The notes below the pieces were generated by a model. That model ran no database searches. It saw only the letters and a list, made by a program, of their open reading frames with translations, and was not told where the DNA came from. From Candidatus Mycolicibacterium alkanivorans (lineage in GTDB: Bacteria; Actinomycetota; Actinomycetes; Mycobacteriales; Mycobacteriaceae), in the NCBI RefSeq assembly GCF_022760805.1, contig NZ_JAIVFL010000001.1, forward strand, positions 3,534,001 through 3,598,000: 64,000 nucleotides of DNA. Direction: 5' to 3'. Position 1 is the stretch's first letter; every line of letters starts with the position of its first letter. The translations under genes and the position numbers were made by a program. Of this stretch, positions 1 through 10,378 are shown one piece after another.

Positions 1-114
1 ACCGGGGGTGAAGACGCCCTCGTCGGTCTCCGAGCCGATGAGGACCTCCGCGCCGCGGCTGCTGCGCCCCGTGTAGCGGCGCACGCCGGTGCGCTCCACC
101 CACAGTTCGGTCAT
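1..114 (-). CDS. OsmC/Ohr-family protein, 5' fragment
   Basis: The first 38 codons of a gene that runs off the left edge of the window on the minus strand. The protein begins MTELWVERTGVRRYTGRSSR and continues through GSETDEGVFTPG, the first beta-strand region typical of OsmC-like proteins, which reduce organic peroxides with a cysteine pair. The cysteines lie beyond the window. The ATG at 114 is preceded by a good ribosome site (GAGGAAGGGAAC). In M. tuberculosis the gene after fpg on this strand is the OsmC-like Rv2923c, so both context and sequence agree. Function is inferred from the family only. Confidence 0.75.
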   Translation of the reverse strand, partial: MTELWVERTGVRRYTGRSSRGAEVLIGSETDEGVFTPG

Positions 115-194
115 GTTCCCTTCCTCTGCGCCCAACCGACATTCGGGCGCGAAAGTGCGAGTAAATCACGCCAAACCGTCGATCTCGATGGTGA

Positions 195-1046
195 TCAACG
201 CCGGGGCCGGGGCTGGCATTTCGGGCAGTAGAACGACGAGCGGTTCATGAACTTCTCCCGGCGGATCACCGCGCCGCACCGCCGGCAGGCCCGGTCCTCC
301 TGCCCGTAGACGTTCAGCGACCGGTCGAAGTAGCCGGACTGCCCGTTGACGTTGACATAGAGCGAGTCGAACGACGTGCCGCCCTGCCCCAGCGCCTCGC
401 GCATCACCTCGGTGGCGGCGTCGAGCACCTCGCCGAGCTGGCGGCGGGTCAGCTTCTCGGCCAGCCGGGCGCCGTTGACTTTGGCCCGCCACAACGCCTC
501 GTCGGCGTAGATGTTGCCGATCCCCGACAGCACGGTCTGGTCGAGCAGCTGCCGCTTGATCTCGGAGTGCTTGCGGCGCAACACCTCGACGACGGCGTCG
601 CGGTCGAACCGCGGGTCCAGCGGGTCGCGCGCGACGTGCGCGACCGGAGCCGGGATCCGGCTGCCGTCGACGGTGACCAGATCGGCCAGCTGCCAGCCGC
701 CGAACGTGCGCTGGTCGACGAAACTGAGCGCCGTACCGTCGTCGAGCAGCGTCGCGATGCGCAGATGGTCGGTGTTCGGGACGGGTCCGAGCAACATCTG
801 CCCGCTCATCCCGAGATGCACCACCAGCGCTTCACCGTCGCCGGAAAGGTTGAGCCACAGGTATTTTCCGCGTCGATCGGTGCCGGTGATGCGGGCGCCG
901 AGCAGGCGGGCGGTCAGGTCGGCGGCACCGGCCACGTGCCGACGGACGGCGCGAGGGTGGTGCACCCGCACCGCGGTGATGGACTTGCCGGCCACGTGGT
1001 CCTGCAGGCCGCGGCGGACCACCTCGACTTCGGGAAGCTCAGGCAT
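195..1046 (-). CDS. mutM: Formamidopyrimidine-DNA glycosylase (Fpg/MutM)
   Basis: Base-excision repair glycosylase and AP lyase that removes 8-oxoguanine and ring-opened purines. The protein has 283 residues, normal for the family. It opens with [14 protein letters not shown], which supplies the catalytic Pro2 nucleophile and Glu3. It ends with a four-cysteine zinc finger (CRRCG...CPKC, about residues 255-278) that enters the DNA duplex. The conserved helix-two-turn-helix segment ([20 protein letters not shown]) lies at about residues 168-188. It follows rnc by 24 bases on the same strand, as in other mycobacteria (Rv2924c), so the two are probably co-transcribed. Confidence 0.96.
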   Translation of the reverse strand: MPELPEVEVVRRGLQDHVAGKSITAVRVHHPRAVRRHVAGAADLTARLLGARITGTDRRGKYLWLNLSGDGEALVVHLGMSGQMLLGPVPNTDHLRIATLLDDGTALSFVDQRTFGGWQLADLVTVDGSRIPAPVAHVARDPLDPRFDRDAVVEVLRRKHSEIKRQLLDQTVLSGIGNIYADEALWRAKVNGARLAEKLTRRQLGEVLDAATEVMREALGQGGTSFDSLYVNVNGQSGYFDRSLNVYGQEDRACRRCGAVIRREKFMNRSSFYCPKCQPRPRR

Positions 1047-1070
1047 GTGAGCGACGAACCATGCTGCGGC

Positions 1071-1763
1071 TCAAGCGGATTCCAGCGCATTCCACGCCGC
1101 TGCCGCGGCCTTCTGCTCGGCTTCCTTCTTCGAACGTCCGACGCCGGTGCCGTATTCGGTGTCCATGACGACGACCACGGCGGTGAATTCCTTGTCGTGG
1201 TCGGGACCGGTGGAGGTGACGACGTAGGACGGCGACCCGAGATTGCGTGCGGCGGTGAGCTCTTGGAGGCTGGTCTTCCAGTCCAGGCCGGCCCCCAGCG
1301 TCGGGGCGGTGTCGAGCAGGTCGCCGAAGAGCCGCAGGATCATGTCGCAGGCAACCCCGAGTCCGTGGTGGAGATAGACCGCACCGATCAGAGACTCCAT
1401 GCCGTCGGCCAGGATGCTGGCCTTGTCGGCACCGCCGGTGTTCACCTCGCCGCGGCCCAGCAGCAGGTGAGCTCCCAGACCCTCGTCGGTCAATCCGCGT
1501 CCGACGTCGGCCAACGCCTGGGTGTTGACCACACTGGCGCGAAGCTTGGCCAGATCGCCTTCGGTGCGATCGGGGTGGCGGTGGAAGAGTTCGTCAGTGA
1601 CCGTCAGACCCAGCACCGCGTCGCCGAGGAACTCCAGGCGCTCGTTGGTGGGCAGGCCGCCATGCTCGTACGAGTAGCTGCGATGGGTCAGCGCCAGTGT
1701 CAGCAGTTCCTCAGGCAGGTCGACGCCCAAGGCGTCCAACAGGTTCTGACGCGACGGGCTCAC
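1071..1763 (-). CDS. rnc: Ribonuclease III
   Basis: Double-stranded RNA endonuclease for rRNA and mRNA processing. The RNase III signature [14 protein letters not shown] lies in the first third and a dsRNA-binding domain (DWKTSLQEL to [14 protein letters not shown]) forms the last 70 residues. The predicted length is 230 residues. The GTG at 1763 was chosen because it overlaps the stop of the upstream DUF177 gene as GTGA, and because the alignable protein ([13 protein letters not shown]) starts there. A further in-frame extension to 1835 would run into the DUF177 gene and has no family support. It forms an operon with DUF177 and mutM. Confidence 0.94.
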   Translation of the reverse strand: MSPSRQNLLDALGVDLPEELLTLALTHRSYSYEHGGLPTNERLEFLGDAVLGLTVTDELFHRHPDRTEGDLAKLRASVVNTQALADVGRGLTDEGLGAHLLLGRGEVNTGGADKASILADGMESLIGAVYLHHGLGVACDMILRLFGDLLDTAPTLGAGLDWKTSLQELTAARNLGSPSYVVTSTGPDHDKEFTAVVVVMDTEYGTGVGRSKKEAEQKAAAAAWNALESA

Positions 1764-2365
1764 GATCGGCCGCCGGCCTGCCGGGGGTCCTGACCCCCGT
1801 CCGAGTCGTCGAGCATGCCAGCCAGCTTCGCCCAACGCGGATCGATCTTGTCGTGGTGATGGCCGGGCTCGGCGGTCGCGAGCGCGACACCGCAGTCAGG
1901 GCACAGGCCGGGGCAGTCTTCGATGCACAGCGGTGCGAACGGCAGGGCGAGGCCCACCGCGTCGACGACGGCCTGCTCGATGTCGACGGTCTGGTCGACG
2001 ACGCGGCCCACCTCGTCCTCGTCGGTGGTGGACTCGGTCGCGCTGTCGGGATAGGCGAACAGCTCGGTGAGCCCGATCTCGATCTCGCCGGTGACCGGGC
2101 CCAGGCAGCGGGTGCACTCGCCGCGGGTCGGGGCGCGCACCGTCCCGGTGACCAGAACACCCTCGGACACCGACTCCAGTCGAAGGTCGAGGTCCAGATC
2201 CGCGCCCCGCTCGACGGCGATGAAGTCCAGCCCGATCCGCTCGGGACTGGGCACGGTTTCGTGGATCTCCGTCATCGACCCCGGTCTGCACCCCAGCCTG
2301 GAGACGTCGAAGACGAGTGGCGAGCGCGGATGCTGGTGCGTTCCCGCACGGTGTGACGTCGCCAT
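1760..2365 (-). CDS. DUF177 (YceD-family) protein
   Basis: A 201-residue member of the DUF177/YceD family, whose members lie next to ribosome-assembly or rRNA-processing genes and are thought to act in 23S rRNA metabolism. Visible family traits are a cysteine pair in ECTRCLGP (about residue 87), an acidic middle ([15 protein letters not shown]) and [13 protein letters not shown] near the C-terminus, a possible metal site. The ATG at 2365 has a mycobacterial-type start ([20 protein letters not shown]); an open extension upstream to 3085 is a shadow of sepIVA. The stop overlaps the rnc start by four bases (GTGA). This corresponds to Rv2926c. Confidence 0.88.
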   Translation of the reverse strand: MATSHRAGTHQHPRSPLVFDVSRLGCRPGSMTEIHETVPSPERIGLDFIAVERGADLDLDLRLESVSEGVLVTGTVRAPTRGECTRCLGPVTGEIEIGLTELFAYPDSATESTTDEDEVGRVVDQTVDIEQAVVDAVGLALPFAPLCIEDCPGLCPDCGVALATAEPGHHHDKIDPRWAKLAGMLDDSDGGQDPRQAGGRS

Positions 2366-2424
2366 AACCCCGATCTTAGGGCGAGGCACGGCCCGAGTCG
2401 GACCGGAACGCGCGGGCGGGCGGG

Positions 2425-3162
2425 TCAGTGCTGCACGTAGTCGTGTGTGCCCGCGGCGGTGCGCAACTGGTGACGGCCGCGGCTCACCGAGCGCAGCGTG
2501 CCGTTGAGGTAGTCCTCGAACTGCGCCAGCTTGTTGTCGACGTAGATATCGCACTCGCCGCGCAGACGGTCGGCTTCGGCGTGTGCGGTGTCGATGAGCC
2601 GGGTAGCCTCGGCGTTGGCGGCCTGCACGACCTCGTTCTGCGACACCAGGCGCTGCTGCTCCTTGATGCCTTCCTGGACGGCCTTCTCGTAGGACATGTT
2701 GCCGCTTTCGACCAGGCGGTCGGCCTCGGCCTTGGCCCTGCTGGTGGCGGCCTCGTACTCGCGCTTGGACGTCGCGGCCAGACGCGACGCCTCCTCGCGG
2801 GCCTCCGCGACCATCCGCTCGCTGTGCTGGCGGGCCTCGGCGACCATGCGGTCGGCATGCGACTTCGCGTCGGCAAGCAGCCGGTCTGCCTCGGCACGGG
2901 AGTGGCTGAGCAGCGAGTCGGCCTCGGCCGTCGCGCTGGACACCATGGCGTCGGCGTGCTCCTTGGCCTCGCGCAACAGGTTGTCGCGGGCATCGAGCAC
3001 GTCCTGGGCGTCGTCGAGTTCGCCAGGGATCGCGTCCTTGATGTCGTCGACCAGTTCCAGGACGTCGCCACGCGGAACCACGCAACCGGCTGTCATCGGC
3101 ACGCCGCGGGCCTCTTCGACAATCGCACTCAGTTCGTCGAGCGCTTCAAAAACTCGGTACAC
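2425..3162 (-). CDS. sepIVA: DivIVA-like septation protein SepIVA
   Basis: A 245-residue, almost wholly alpha-helical coiled-coil protein related to DivIVA, known in mycobacteria as an essential factor for septum formation and cell elongation (Rv2927c). Residues about 50-190 are heptad-like repeats rich in Ala, Glu and Arg (HADAMVSSATAEAD, HADRMVAEARQHSERM). The C-terminus RGRHQLRTAAGTHDY matches the family. The GTG start at 3162 is preceded by AGGAGGG. It is the first gene of the sepIVA/DUF177/rnc/mutM group. The region upstream (3163-3377) is non-coding and must hold its promoter, but I could not identify a convincing -10 box. Confidence 0.93.
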   Translation of the reverse strand: MYRVFEALDELSAIVEEARGVPMTAGCVVPRGDVLELVDDIKDAIPGELDDAQDVLDARDNLLREAKEHADAMVSSATAEADSLLSHSRAEADRLLADAKSHADRMVAEARQHSERMVAEAREEASRLAATSKREYEAATSRAKAEADRLVESGNMSYEKAVQEGIKEQQRLVSQNEVVQAANAEATRLIDTAHAEADRLRGECDIYVDNKLAQFEDYLNGTLRSVSRGRHQLRTAAGTHDYVQH

Positions 3163-3377
3163 GGCGCCACCCTCCTGGCGTAGTTGGTAGTGACCAGTGT
3201 GCCTGGTGTTACGCCCGTGACTGCGATGCCTGACCGGTGTGTCGGCAAGACAATCTGTGACGTGCTCGCTGGCCAGCGGGCGGCGGCATCAGCACTCGTC
3301 GTTCATTATGCCGGCCACACCCGATTGGGCTGCGCGCGACTTGTCCCGATACCCGGCGGGCCCGGCGGCAAACCGCG

Positions 3378-3863
3378 TCAGCCGCGCCGCTGCGCCAGCT
3401 TGGCCGGCAGCCGGCGGTTCACCGACTCCGGCAGCAGCTTCGAGACGTCCCCGCCGAAGGTGGCCACCTCTTTGGCCAGCGAGGACGACACGAACGAGTA
3501 CTCCGGCGCGGTGGCGACGAAGAACGTGTCGACCCCGGCGATGTGCTTGTTCATCTGCGCCATCTGCAGCTCGTACTCGAAATCCGTTCCGGTGCGAAGT
3601 CCTTTGACAATGGCGGTGAATCCGCGGTCGCGGACGAAGTCAACCACCAATCCCTGACCGGACTCGGCGCTCAGGTTCGGCAGGTGCGCGGTGGCTTCGG
3701 AGATCATCGCGATCCGCTCGTCGACGTCGAACATGCCGGCCTTGTTGGGATTGACCAGCACGGCGACGATCACCTCGTCGAATTGCGCGGCGGCACGCTC
3801 GAAGATGTCGACGTGCCCCAGCGTCACCGGATCGAACGACCCCGGGCAGACCGCGCCACTCAT
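3378..3863 (-). CDS. coaD: Phosphopantetheine adenylyltransferase
   Basis: Catalyses the penultimate step of coenzyme A synthesis, from 4'-phosphopantetheine and ATP to dephospho-CoA. The 161-residue length equals the M. tuberculosis enzyme (Rv2965c). The nucleotidyltransferase motif is [20 protein letters not shown], with the T/HxGH-type LGH at about residue 17. The second signature, [20 protein letters not shown], lies near residue 125. The ATG at 3863 starts exactly at the family N-terminus (MSGAVCPGS). It lies 23 bases after rsmD. In M. tuberculosis its upstream neighbour region carries the PDIM locus, which is absent here. Confidence 0.96.
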   Translation of the reverse strand: MSGAVCPGSFDPVTLGHVDIFERAAAQFDEVIVAVLVNPNKAGMFDVDERIAMISEATAHLPNLSAESGQGLVVDFVRDRGFTAIVKGLRTGTDFEYELQMAQMNKHIAGVDTFFVATAPEYSFVSSSLAKEVATFGGDVSKLLPESVNRRLPAKLAQRRG

Positions 3864-3886
3864 GAGCGCAGACGCTAGCAGGCCGG

Positions 3887-4441
3887 TCAGTCGACCTCGG
3901 CGGCCTCGACCCTGGTGTCGCCGTATCGGCGCGCCGGCCAGGCCGTCCAGCCGGCCGGCCAGGTCAGCTCCGGTGAGGACACCGACCGTTCGACCACCAC
4001 CACGCTGCCCGGCGCGACCCAGCCGTTGCGCTCCAGGCTGGCCAGCACGGCGTCGACCTCGGCGGCCGGCACGTCGTAGGGCGGGTCGGCCAGCACAAGA
4101 TCCACCGGCTGATCTGTCCTCGATGCCAGCACGGCCGCCACCGCACCGCACCGCACGCTGGCACGGGCCAGCCCCAGCGCGGTGATGTTGCGGTTGATGA
4201 CGGCCGTTGCGCGCGAATCTTTTTCTACGAACACCGCCGACGCGGCGCCCCGGGAAAGTGCCTCGAGCCCGAGTGCCCCGGAGCCGGCGTAGAGGTCCAG
4301 CACCCGTAGCCCGTCGAAGTCACGACGGGCTGCCAGGACGTTGAACAGCGCCTCGCGCACCCGGTCGGTGGTCGGTCGCGTCCCGCGCGCCGGCACCTCG
4401 AGGCGACGACCGCCCGCCGTCCCGGCGACGATCCGGGTCAG
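3887..4441 (-). CDS. rsmD: 16S rRNA guanine-N2 methyltransferase RsmD, probable CTG start
   Basis: SAM-dependent methyltransferase that modifies G966 of 16S rRNA. It shows the Rossmann SAM motif [20 protein letters not shown] and the catalytic loop [10 protein letters not shown]. The family's N-terminal signature (RIIGG..GRR) is present as [20 protein letters not shown], but it is read only if translation starts before the first GTG at 4396. The only usable codon is CTG at 4441, which overlaps the pyc stop as CTGA in the place where a GTGA overlap is usual. No ATG, GTG or TTG lies within 40 bases upstream in frame. With CTG the product is 184 residues, near the expected length (Rv2966c). Confidence 0.87.
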   Translation of the reverse strand: MTRIVAGTAGGRRLEVPARGTRPTTDRVREALFNVLAARRDFDGLRVLDLYAGSGALGLEALSRGAASAVFVEKDSRATAVINRNITALGLARASVRCGAVAAVLASRTDQPVDLVLADPPYDVPAAEVDAVLASLERNGWVAPGSVVVVERSVSSPELTWPAGWTAWPARRYGDTRVEAAEVD

Positions 4442-7400
4442 GCTGACCCTCCGGTCGCTTCGCTCCTGCCCGCCGAACCGATCACCACCAGCAGATCTCC
4501 GCCCTCGACCTGAGCCGTGCTCGCGACGGCGACGCGGTTGACGGTGCCCGCCTTGGGTGCGGTGATCGCCGCCTCCATCTTCATCGCCTCGATGGTGGCG
4601 ATGGTCTGGCCGGCGGTGACCTCGTCACCCACGCTGACCCCGACGGTGACGACACCGGCGAACGGTGCGGCGACGTGGTCATGGTTGGTGCGGTCGGCCT
4701 TCTCGGCGGTGGGCATGGTGTCGGCGATGCTGCGGTCCCGCACCACCACCGGGCGCAACTGGCCGTTGATGATGCACATGACCGTGCGCATGCCGCGCTC
4801 GTCGGGATCGGAGATCGCCTCGAGCCCGATCAGCAGCTCCACACCCTGCTCAAGCTGGACGCGGTGCTCCTCGCCGCGGCGCAAACCGTAGAAGAACTGG
4901 TTGGCCGTCAGCCGCGAGGTGTCCCCGTACTGCTCGCGGTGAGCCTCCAATTCCCTTGTGGGGCCGGGGAACAGCAACCGGTTGAGGGTGGCCTGCCGCT
5001 TCGGGCCTGCCGAGTGCAGCGCGGCCTCGTCCTCGGCGGTGAGCTCCTCGTGCGGACGGGCCGGGGGGCGGCCGGCCAGCGCCTTGGTGCGCAGCGGTTC
5101 CGGCCAGCCGCCCGGCGGGTCGCCGAGTTCACCGCGCAGGAAGCCGATCACCGAGTCCGGGATGTCGTAGCGGGCCGGGTCGGCGGCGAACTCGTCGGCG
5201 CTCACCCCGGCACCCAGCAGAGCCAGCGCCAGGTCGCCGACCACCTTGCTCGACGGCGTGACCTTGACCAGCCGGCCCAGGATCCGGTCGGCTGCGGCGT
5301 AGTTATCCTCGATCTCCTCGAAGCGGTCGCCGAAGCCCAGCGCGATCGCCTGCTGGCGCAGGTTCGACAGCTGACCCCCGGGGATCTCGTGGCTGTACAC
5401 CCGACCGGTGGGCGCCGGAAGGCCGGATTCGAAGGGCGCGTACACCTTTCGCAGCGCTTCCCAGTACGGCTCGAGCTCGCACACCGCCGCCAGCGACAGT
5501 CCCGAGTCGAAGTCGGTGTGGGCCGCGGCGGCCACGATCGAGCTCAACGCGGGCTGGCTGGTGGTGCCGGCCAGCGGGGCCGCCGCACCGTCGACGGCGT
5601 CCGCGCCGGACATCCACGCCGCGACGTAGGTGGCCAACTGACCGCCCGGGGTGTCGTGGGTGTGCACGTGCACCGGCAGGTCGAAGCGGCTGCGCAGCGC
5701 GCCGACCAGGCGCTGGGCGGCCGGTACCCGCAGCAGTCCGGCCATGTCCTTGATGGCCAGCACGTGCGCGCCCGCATCGACGATCTGCTCGGCGAGCTTG
5801 AGGTAGTAGTCCAGGGTGTAGAGGTTCTCCCCCGGGTCGGCCAGGTCGCCGGTGTAGCTCATCGCGACTTCGGCTATCGCCGTTCCGGTGTCGCGCACCG
5901 CGTCGATCGCGGGCCGCATCGACTCGACGTTGTTCAACGCGTCGAAGATCCGGAAGATGTCGATGCCCGTCGCCGTCGCCTCCTCCGCGAAGGCCGACGT
6001 GACCAACTCGGGATACGGCGTGTAGCCGACGGTGTTGCGTCCGCGCAGCAGCATCTGCAGGCAGATGTTCGGCATCGCATCCCGCAGCGCGGCCAGCCGC
6101 TCCCACGGGTCTTCCTTCAAGAACCGAAGCGCCACATCGTAAGTCGCGCCGCCCCAGCACTCCATCGACAGCAGCTGCGGGGTCATCCGGGCGATGTAGG
6201 GGGCGATCTCCAGCAGGCCGGTGCTGCGCAGCCGGGTGGCCAGCAGCGACTGGTGAGCGTCACGGAAGGTCGTGTCGGTGATTGCCAGTGCCGGCGACTC
6301 GCGCAGCCAGCGGGCGAAGCCCTCCGGCCCGAGCTGCATCAGCCGCTGTTTGGAGCCCGACGGCGGCGGCACCGTCAGGTCGATGTCGGGCAGCTTGTCG
6401 CGTGGGTAGGCCTCCGACGGCCGCGGACCGTGCGGCTGGTTGACGGTGACGTCGGCGAGGTAGCTCAGGATTCTGGTGCCGCGGTCGGCCGAGGAGCGCG
6501 CCGTCAGCAGCTGCGGGCGCTCGTCGATGAACGAGGTGGTGATCCGCCCGGCCTGGAAGTCCGGATCGTCGAGGACCGCCTGCAGGAACGGGATGTTCGT
6601 TGACACGCCGCGGATGCGGAACTCGGCGACCGCGCGGCGGGCCCGGTTGACCGCGGTGGTGAAGTCCCGGCCGCGACAGGTCAGCTTGACCAGCATGGAG
6701 TCGAAGTGGGCGCTGATCTCCGCGCCCAGATGGGTCCCGCCGTCCAGTCGGATCCCTGCCCCACCCGGTGAGCGGTAGGCGGTGATGCGGCCGGTGTCGG
6801 GCCGGAACCCGTTGGCCGGGTCCTCGGTGGTGATGCGGCATTGCAGGGCCGCCCCGTGCGGCCGGACGGCCTCCTGGCTCAGGCCCAGGTCGGCCAGCGT
6901 CTCGCCCGAGGCGATGCGCAGCTGGGCGGAGACCAGATCCACATCGGTGATCTCCTCGGTGACGGTGTGCTCGACCTGGATCCGCGGGTTCATCTCGATG
7001 AAGACATGCCGGCCGCGCTCGTCGAGCAGGAACTCGACGGTGCCCGCACAGGTGTAGCCGATGTGGCGCGCGAACGCGACGGCGTCGGTGCAGATCTGGT
7101 CCCGCAGAGCGGGGTCCAGGTTGGGCGCGGGCGCCAGCTCGATGACCTTCTGGTGGCGGCGCTGCACGCTGCAGTCGCGCTCGTAGAGGTGGATGACGCC
7201 GCCGTGGATGTCGGCCAGGATCTGCACCTCGATGTGGCGCGGGTTGACCACCGCCTGCTCGAGGAACACCGTCGGGTCGCCGAAGGCGGACTCGGCCTCG
7301 CGGCTGGCCGCCTCGATGGCTTCGGGCAGTGCCGCGGGGTCGGCCACCCGGCGCATTCCGCGCCCGCCGCCGCCGGCGACGGCTTTGACGAACAACGGGA

Positions 7401-7857
7401 AGCCCATGGTCTCGGCGGCGCTGACCAGTTCGTCCACCGACGCCGACGGAGCCGAGGACGCCAGCACCGGCAGGCCGGCCTCGCGGGCCGCGGCGATGGC
7501 ACGGGCCTTGTTGCCGGTCAGCTCGAGGATGTCCGAGTTCGGCCCGATGAACGTGATGCCCGTCGCGGCGCAGGCCGCGGCGAGTTCGGGGTTCTCCGAG
7601 AGGAACCCGTAGCCGGGGTAGATCGCGTCGGCGCCGCACGCCAGTGCGGCGCCGACGATCTCGTCGACCGACAGGTAGGCGCGCACCGGGTGCCCGATGT
7701 CGCCGATCTGATAGGACTCGTCGGCCTTGAGACGGTGCAGCGAATTGCGATCCTCGTACGGATAGATCGCCACCGTGCCGATGCCCATCTCGAAGGCGGC
7801 ACGGAAGGCGCGGATCGCGATCTCACCGCGGTTTGCGACCAGAACTTTGGAGATCAC
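4438..7857 (-). CDS. pyc: Pyruvate carboxylase
   Basis: Biotin enzyme that carboxylates pyruvate to oxaloacetate for anaplerosis. Domains in order over 1139 residues: biotin carboxylase ([15 protein letters not shown] at the start, the ATP-grasp glycine loop [26 protein letters not shown] near 290), carboxyltransferase ([18 protein letters not shown] near 527, the metal-binding [11 protein letters not shown]), and a C-terminal biotinyl domain with the EAMKMEA lysine acceptor. The GTG start at 7857 gives V-I-S-K-V, matching the mycobacterial N-terminus. It lies 35 bases after the VKOR gene and overlaps rsmD by four bases. It corresponds to Rv2967c (pca). Confidence 0.97.
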   Translation of the reverse strand: MISKVLVANRGEIAIRAFRAAFEMGIGTVAIYPYEDRNSLHRLKADESYQIGDIGHPVRAYLSVDEIVGAALACGADAIYPGYGFLSENPELAAACAATGITFIGPNSDILELTGNKARAIAAAREAGLPVLASSAPSASVDELVSAAETMGFPLFVKAVAGGGGRGMRRVADPAALPEAIEAASREAESAFGDPTVFLEQAVVNPRHIEVQILADIHGGVIHLYERDCSVQRRHQKVIELAPAPNLDPALRDQICTDAVAFARHIGYTCAGTVEFLLDERGRHVFIEMNPRIQVEHTVTEEITDVDLVSAQLRIASGETLADLGLSQEAVRPHGAALQCRITTEDPANGFRPDTGRITAYRSPGGAGIRLDGGTHLGAEISAHFDSMLVKLTCRGRDFTTAVNRARRAVAEFRIRGVSTNIPFLQAVLDDPDFQAGRITTSFIDERPQLLTARSSADRGTRILSYLADVTVNQPHGPRPSEAYPRDKLPDIDLTVPPPSGSKQRLMQLGPEGFARWLRESPALAITDTTFRDAHQSLLATRLRSTGLLEIAPYIARMTPQLLSMECWGGATYDVALRFLKEDPWERLAALRDAMPNICLQMLLRGRNTVGYTPYPELVTSAFAEEATATGIDIFRIFDALNNVESMRPAIDAVRDTGTAIAEVAMSYTGDLADPGENLYTLDYYLKLAEQIVDAGAHVLAIKDMAGLLRVPAAQRLVGALRSRFDLPVHVHTHDTPGGQLATYVAAWMSGADAVDGAAAPLAGTTSQPALSSIVAAAAHTDFDSGLSLAAVCELEPYWEALRKVYAPFESGLPAPTGRVYSHEIPGGQLSNLRQQAIALGFGDRFEEIEDNYAAADRILGRLVKVTPSSKVVGDLALALLGAGVSADEFAADPARYDIPDSVIGFLRGELGDPPGGWPEPLRTKALAGRPPARPHEELTAEDEAALHSAGPKRQATLNRLLFPGPTRELEAHREQYGDTSRLTANQFFYGLRRGEEHRVQLEQGVELLIGLEAISDPDERGMRTVMCIINGQLRPVVVRDRSIADTMPTAEKADRTNHDHVAAPFAGVVTVGVSVGDEVTAGQTIATIEAMKMEAAITAPKAGTVNRVAVASTAQVEGGDLLVVIGSAGRSEATGGSA

Positions 7858-7892
7858 ACGCGGACCCTACCGCCCGAAAATGAGAGGCGCTG

Positions 7893-8525
7893 CTAGATGA
7901 GCGTCGACCAGTAGTTCCAGAACCGCACGAGGATCATCAGGATCACCGCGGTGAACCACAGCACCACGAGCGACCACCGCAAGGTGTAGAGCACACGGGC
8001 CACCGGATTGCCCGCCAGCGGGCGCAGCGCGGCCGAGGCCACCACCACGAACAGCGGGATGGTCACCGACCAGACCACCATGCAGTACGGGCACAGCGCG
8101 CCGATGACGTAGAGCGTCTGGTAGATCAGCCAGTGCACGAACACCACACCGAGACCGGTGCCGATCAGCAGGCCGACCCAATACCAATGCGGCAGGCGAA
8201 CTTTCGTCACAGCCAGCACGCCGGTCACGATCACCACGGCGAAGCCGGCGATCCCCATCAGCGGGTTGGGAAAACCGAACACCGACGCCTGGGGGGTCAC
8301 CATCACCGACCCGCAGGACAGGACGGGGTTGATGCTGCAGGTCGGCACGTAGGCCGGGTTCTTCAGCATCTCGATCTTCTCGATCGCCAGCGTGGCCGAC
8401 GCCACGAAGCCGATGACACCGGCGATCAGCACCCACCACGCGGTGGGGGGTCGCACCGCGACACCGCCGAGGCCCGCCGCGGTGGACTGCGACGGCTCGA
8501 CCGGAGCCGGTGTCGCGACGCTCAC
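7893..8525 (-). CDS. Vitamin K epoxide reductase (VKOR) family membrane protein
   Basis: An integral membrane oxidase that regenerates DsbA-like thiol oxidases by passing electrons to quinone, as shown for mycobacterial VKOR. The 210-residue protein has about four to five hydrophobic helices. It carries the loop cysteines in YVPTCSINPVLSCGSVM and the active-site CxxC as LCPYCMVVWSVTIP near residue 143. The GTG at 8525 overlaps an out-of-frame TGA (8522-8524), where the upstream DsbA-like gene would normally end. Pairing with a thioredoxin-fold gene supports a disulfide-forming role in the envelope. It corresponds to Rv2968c. Confidence 0.93.
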   Translation of the reverse strand: MSVATPAPVEPSQSTAAGLGGVAVRPPTAWWVLIAGVIGFVASATLAIEKIEMLKNPAYVPTCSINPVLSCGSVMVTPQASVFGFPNPLMGIAGFAVVIVTGVLAVTKVRLPHWYWVGLLIGTGLGVVFVHWLIYQTLYVIGALCPYCMVVWSVTIPLFVVVASAALRPLAGNPVARVLYTLRWSLVVLWFTAVILMILVRFWNYWSTLI

Positions 8526-9297
8526 GGCGCTGCGGGGCCGGAGCCGGCGGAGCCGGGGCGGGGGTGGGCTGCAGGGCGGCCACTGGGCCGACGATGGCGG
8601 TGACCTTGGCGATCAGGTCCTGCGGCGTCGTCGGGCTGATGTCCTGGCCGTTGAGCTTGATGGTCGGGGTGGCGGTGATCTTGGCAGCCGCGGCCAGACC
8701 GTCGACCATGTTGTTGTACTTGCCGGAGTTGATGCAGCCCGGGACGCTGCCGGCCGCACCGGCCTGCCGGGCGGTCTCGATCAGCTTGGCGTTGCTGGGC
8801 GCGCCGCCGGCGCCTTCCTCGGGCTGCATGGCGAAAAGAGCCGAGTGGAACCGGGCGAAGGCTTCCTTCGACTCGTCGGCCACGCAGTAGGCGGCGTTGG
8901 CCGCACGCGTCGAGTAGATGTCGTTGACCCGCGAGTTCAGGATCGAGACCAGGTAGTAGTCGGCGGCGATCGCGCCGCTGTCGACCAGCTTGTTGACCGT
9001 GGGGCCGAAGGTCTTCTCGAACACCCGGCAGTGCGGGCACTGGAAGTCCTCGTAGATCGCCAGGACCGCCTTGGGCTCGTCGCTACCGTCTTTCTTGATC
9101 AGGGAGTTCGACGTGATCCGCACGGCCTGCATCTCGCTGGAGCCGGTCTTCTTGTCGTGGCCCGTCACGATGTAGAGCACCAGGGCTACGGCGAAGATGA
9201 CGACGATGGCCGTCAGGCCGAGCTGGATGGCCAGGTTGCGCTTGCGGTCCTGAGCCTTCAGGTCATAGCGGGGCGTGCTTTTCTTGTTGTTGGCCAC
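8522..9297 (-). CDS. Membrane-anchored DsbA-like thioredoxin-fold protein, frame lost at the C-terminus
   Basis: A thiol oxidase partner of VKOR. It has one N-terminal transmembrane helix ([20 protein letters not shown]) and a periplasmic DsbA fold with CxxC as FQCPHC (residue about 80). The cis-Pro loop is ATPTIKLNG. It corresponds to Rv2969c. The GTG at 9297 starts V-A-N-N-K-K-S. After a Pro/Ala-rich tail ([12 protein letters not shown]) the frame misses the TGA at 8522-8524 and stays open through the whole VKOR gene to 7867. One extra base near 8530-8540 would give a tail ending ...APAAP with a normal GTGA overlap. This looks like a one-base deletion or a sequencing error; all catalytic parts lie before it. 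Confidence 0.85.
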
Positions 9298-9538
9298 TGG
9301 TCGGCAGATCCTCGCTGATTCAAGACTGGGGTGTTTGCGCCTCCAGAGTACCGGCGGCGAGACCTCACGGACCCGTCGGGAAGGGGTACCGGTCCTCGCC
9401 TGGCTGGGAGTTGCGCGGGCGCAGGACCCCCCGCCGCTGATCAGACGGCATGAGCGGCTGGGTACTATCGTCATCCCGAAGTCGGTGACCCCGGAAGCGT
9501 CCCGACCCGGACACACTTCAACCTCACAGGCAGGCGAC

Positions 9539-10378
9539 ATGACACCGGCGGCCGCAATCCCCACCGTTACGCTCAACGACGACCGCACCATTCCCGTGCT
9601 TGGCCTCGGCGTCGCTGAGCTGTCGCCGGAGGAGACCGAAACCGCGGTCAGCAGTGCACTGCAGGCGGGCTACCGGCTGATCGACACCGCTTCGGCGTAC
9701 GGCAACGAAGAGGCGGTCGGCCGGGCCGTCGCCGCGGCGGGGGTGCCGCGCGAGGAGCTGTTCATCACCACCAAGCTGACGACCGAGGACCAGGGCTTCC
9801 AGTCCTCCCAGGACGCCATCAAGGCCAGCCTCGAGCGGCTTGGCCTGGACTACGTGGACCTCTACCTCATCCACTGGCCGGCCGAGCAGAACGGTAGGTA
9901 CATCGACGCGTGGGGCGGCATCATGCGGGCCCAGGCGGACGGCTACGCCAAGTCGATCGGCGTCTCCAACTTCACCCCGGAGCACCTGTCGAACATCATC
10001 GACCTGTCCTTCTTCACCCCCGCCGTCAACCAGATCGAGCTGCATCCGCTGCTCAACCAGGCCGCGCTTCGGGCCATTCACGAACAGCACTCGATCGTCA
10101 CCGAGGCATTCAGCCCCCTCGGGGTCGGCAAGCTGCTGGAGAACCCGGCGATCACGGATGTGGCTGCTGCACATGGCAAGTCACCGGCGCAGGTGCTGAT
10201 CCGGTGGAGCCTGCAGCTGGGCAACGTGGTGATCCCCCGCTCGTCGAACCCGGCGCGCATCGCCGAGAACATCGACGTCTTCGACTTCGAGCTGACCGCC
10301 GAGCAGATGGACACCATCAGCGGCCTCGACGACGGCACCCGATTCCGGCCGAACCCGGACACCTACACCGGGACCTGA
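9539..10378 (+). CDS. Aldo/keto reductase
   Basis: NADPH-dependent oxidoreductase of the AKR superfamily, 279 residues. It shows the barrel start [16 protein letters not shown], the catalytic tetrad region ([18 protein letters not shown] with Asp and Tyr, the following Lys in TTKLT, and His in YLIHWP), [10 protein letters not shown], and the cofactor loop [15 protein letters not shown]. It matches Rv2971, whose physiological substrate is uncertain, though detoxification of dicarbonyls such as methylglyoxal has been reported for the homologue. It is transcribed away from the DsbA/VKOR operon. A TACTAT hexamer at 9463-9468 is a possible -10 box. The ATG at 9539 follows AGGCAGG. Confidence 0.92.
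   Translation: MTPAAAIPTVTLNDDRTIPVLGLGVAELSPEETETAVSSALQAGYRLIDTASAYGNEEAVGRAVAAAGVPREELFITTKLTTEDQGFQSSQDAIKASLERLGLDYVDLYLIHWPAEQNGRYIDAWGGIMRAQADGYAKSIGVSNFTPEHLSNIIDLSFFTPAVNQIELHPLLNQAALRAIHEQHSIVTEAFSPLGVGKLLENPAITDVAAAHGKSPAQVLIRWSLQLGNVVIPRSSNPARIAENIDVFDFELTAEQMDTISGLDDGTRFRPNPDTYTGT

Noticed and set aside
4675..6603. A 642-residue open frame antisense to pyc
   Set aside because: No known domain and biased composition. The opposite strand encodes a complete pyruvate carboxylase.
9298..9538. A small gene between the DsbA-like and aldo/keto reductase genes
   Set aside because: No ORF with a ribosome site or family match. The region fits a divergent promoter area.
7867..9591. A natural fusion protein of the DsbA-like gene with 218 further residues
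   Set aside because: The added part is only the shadow of VKOR, rich in Arg and Gly with no domain. One base restores a normal stop, so a frame break is the better explanation.
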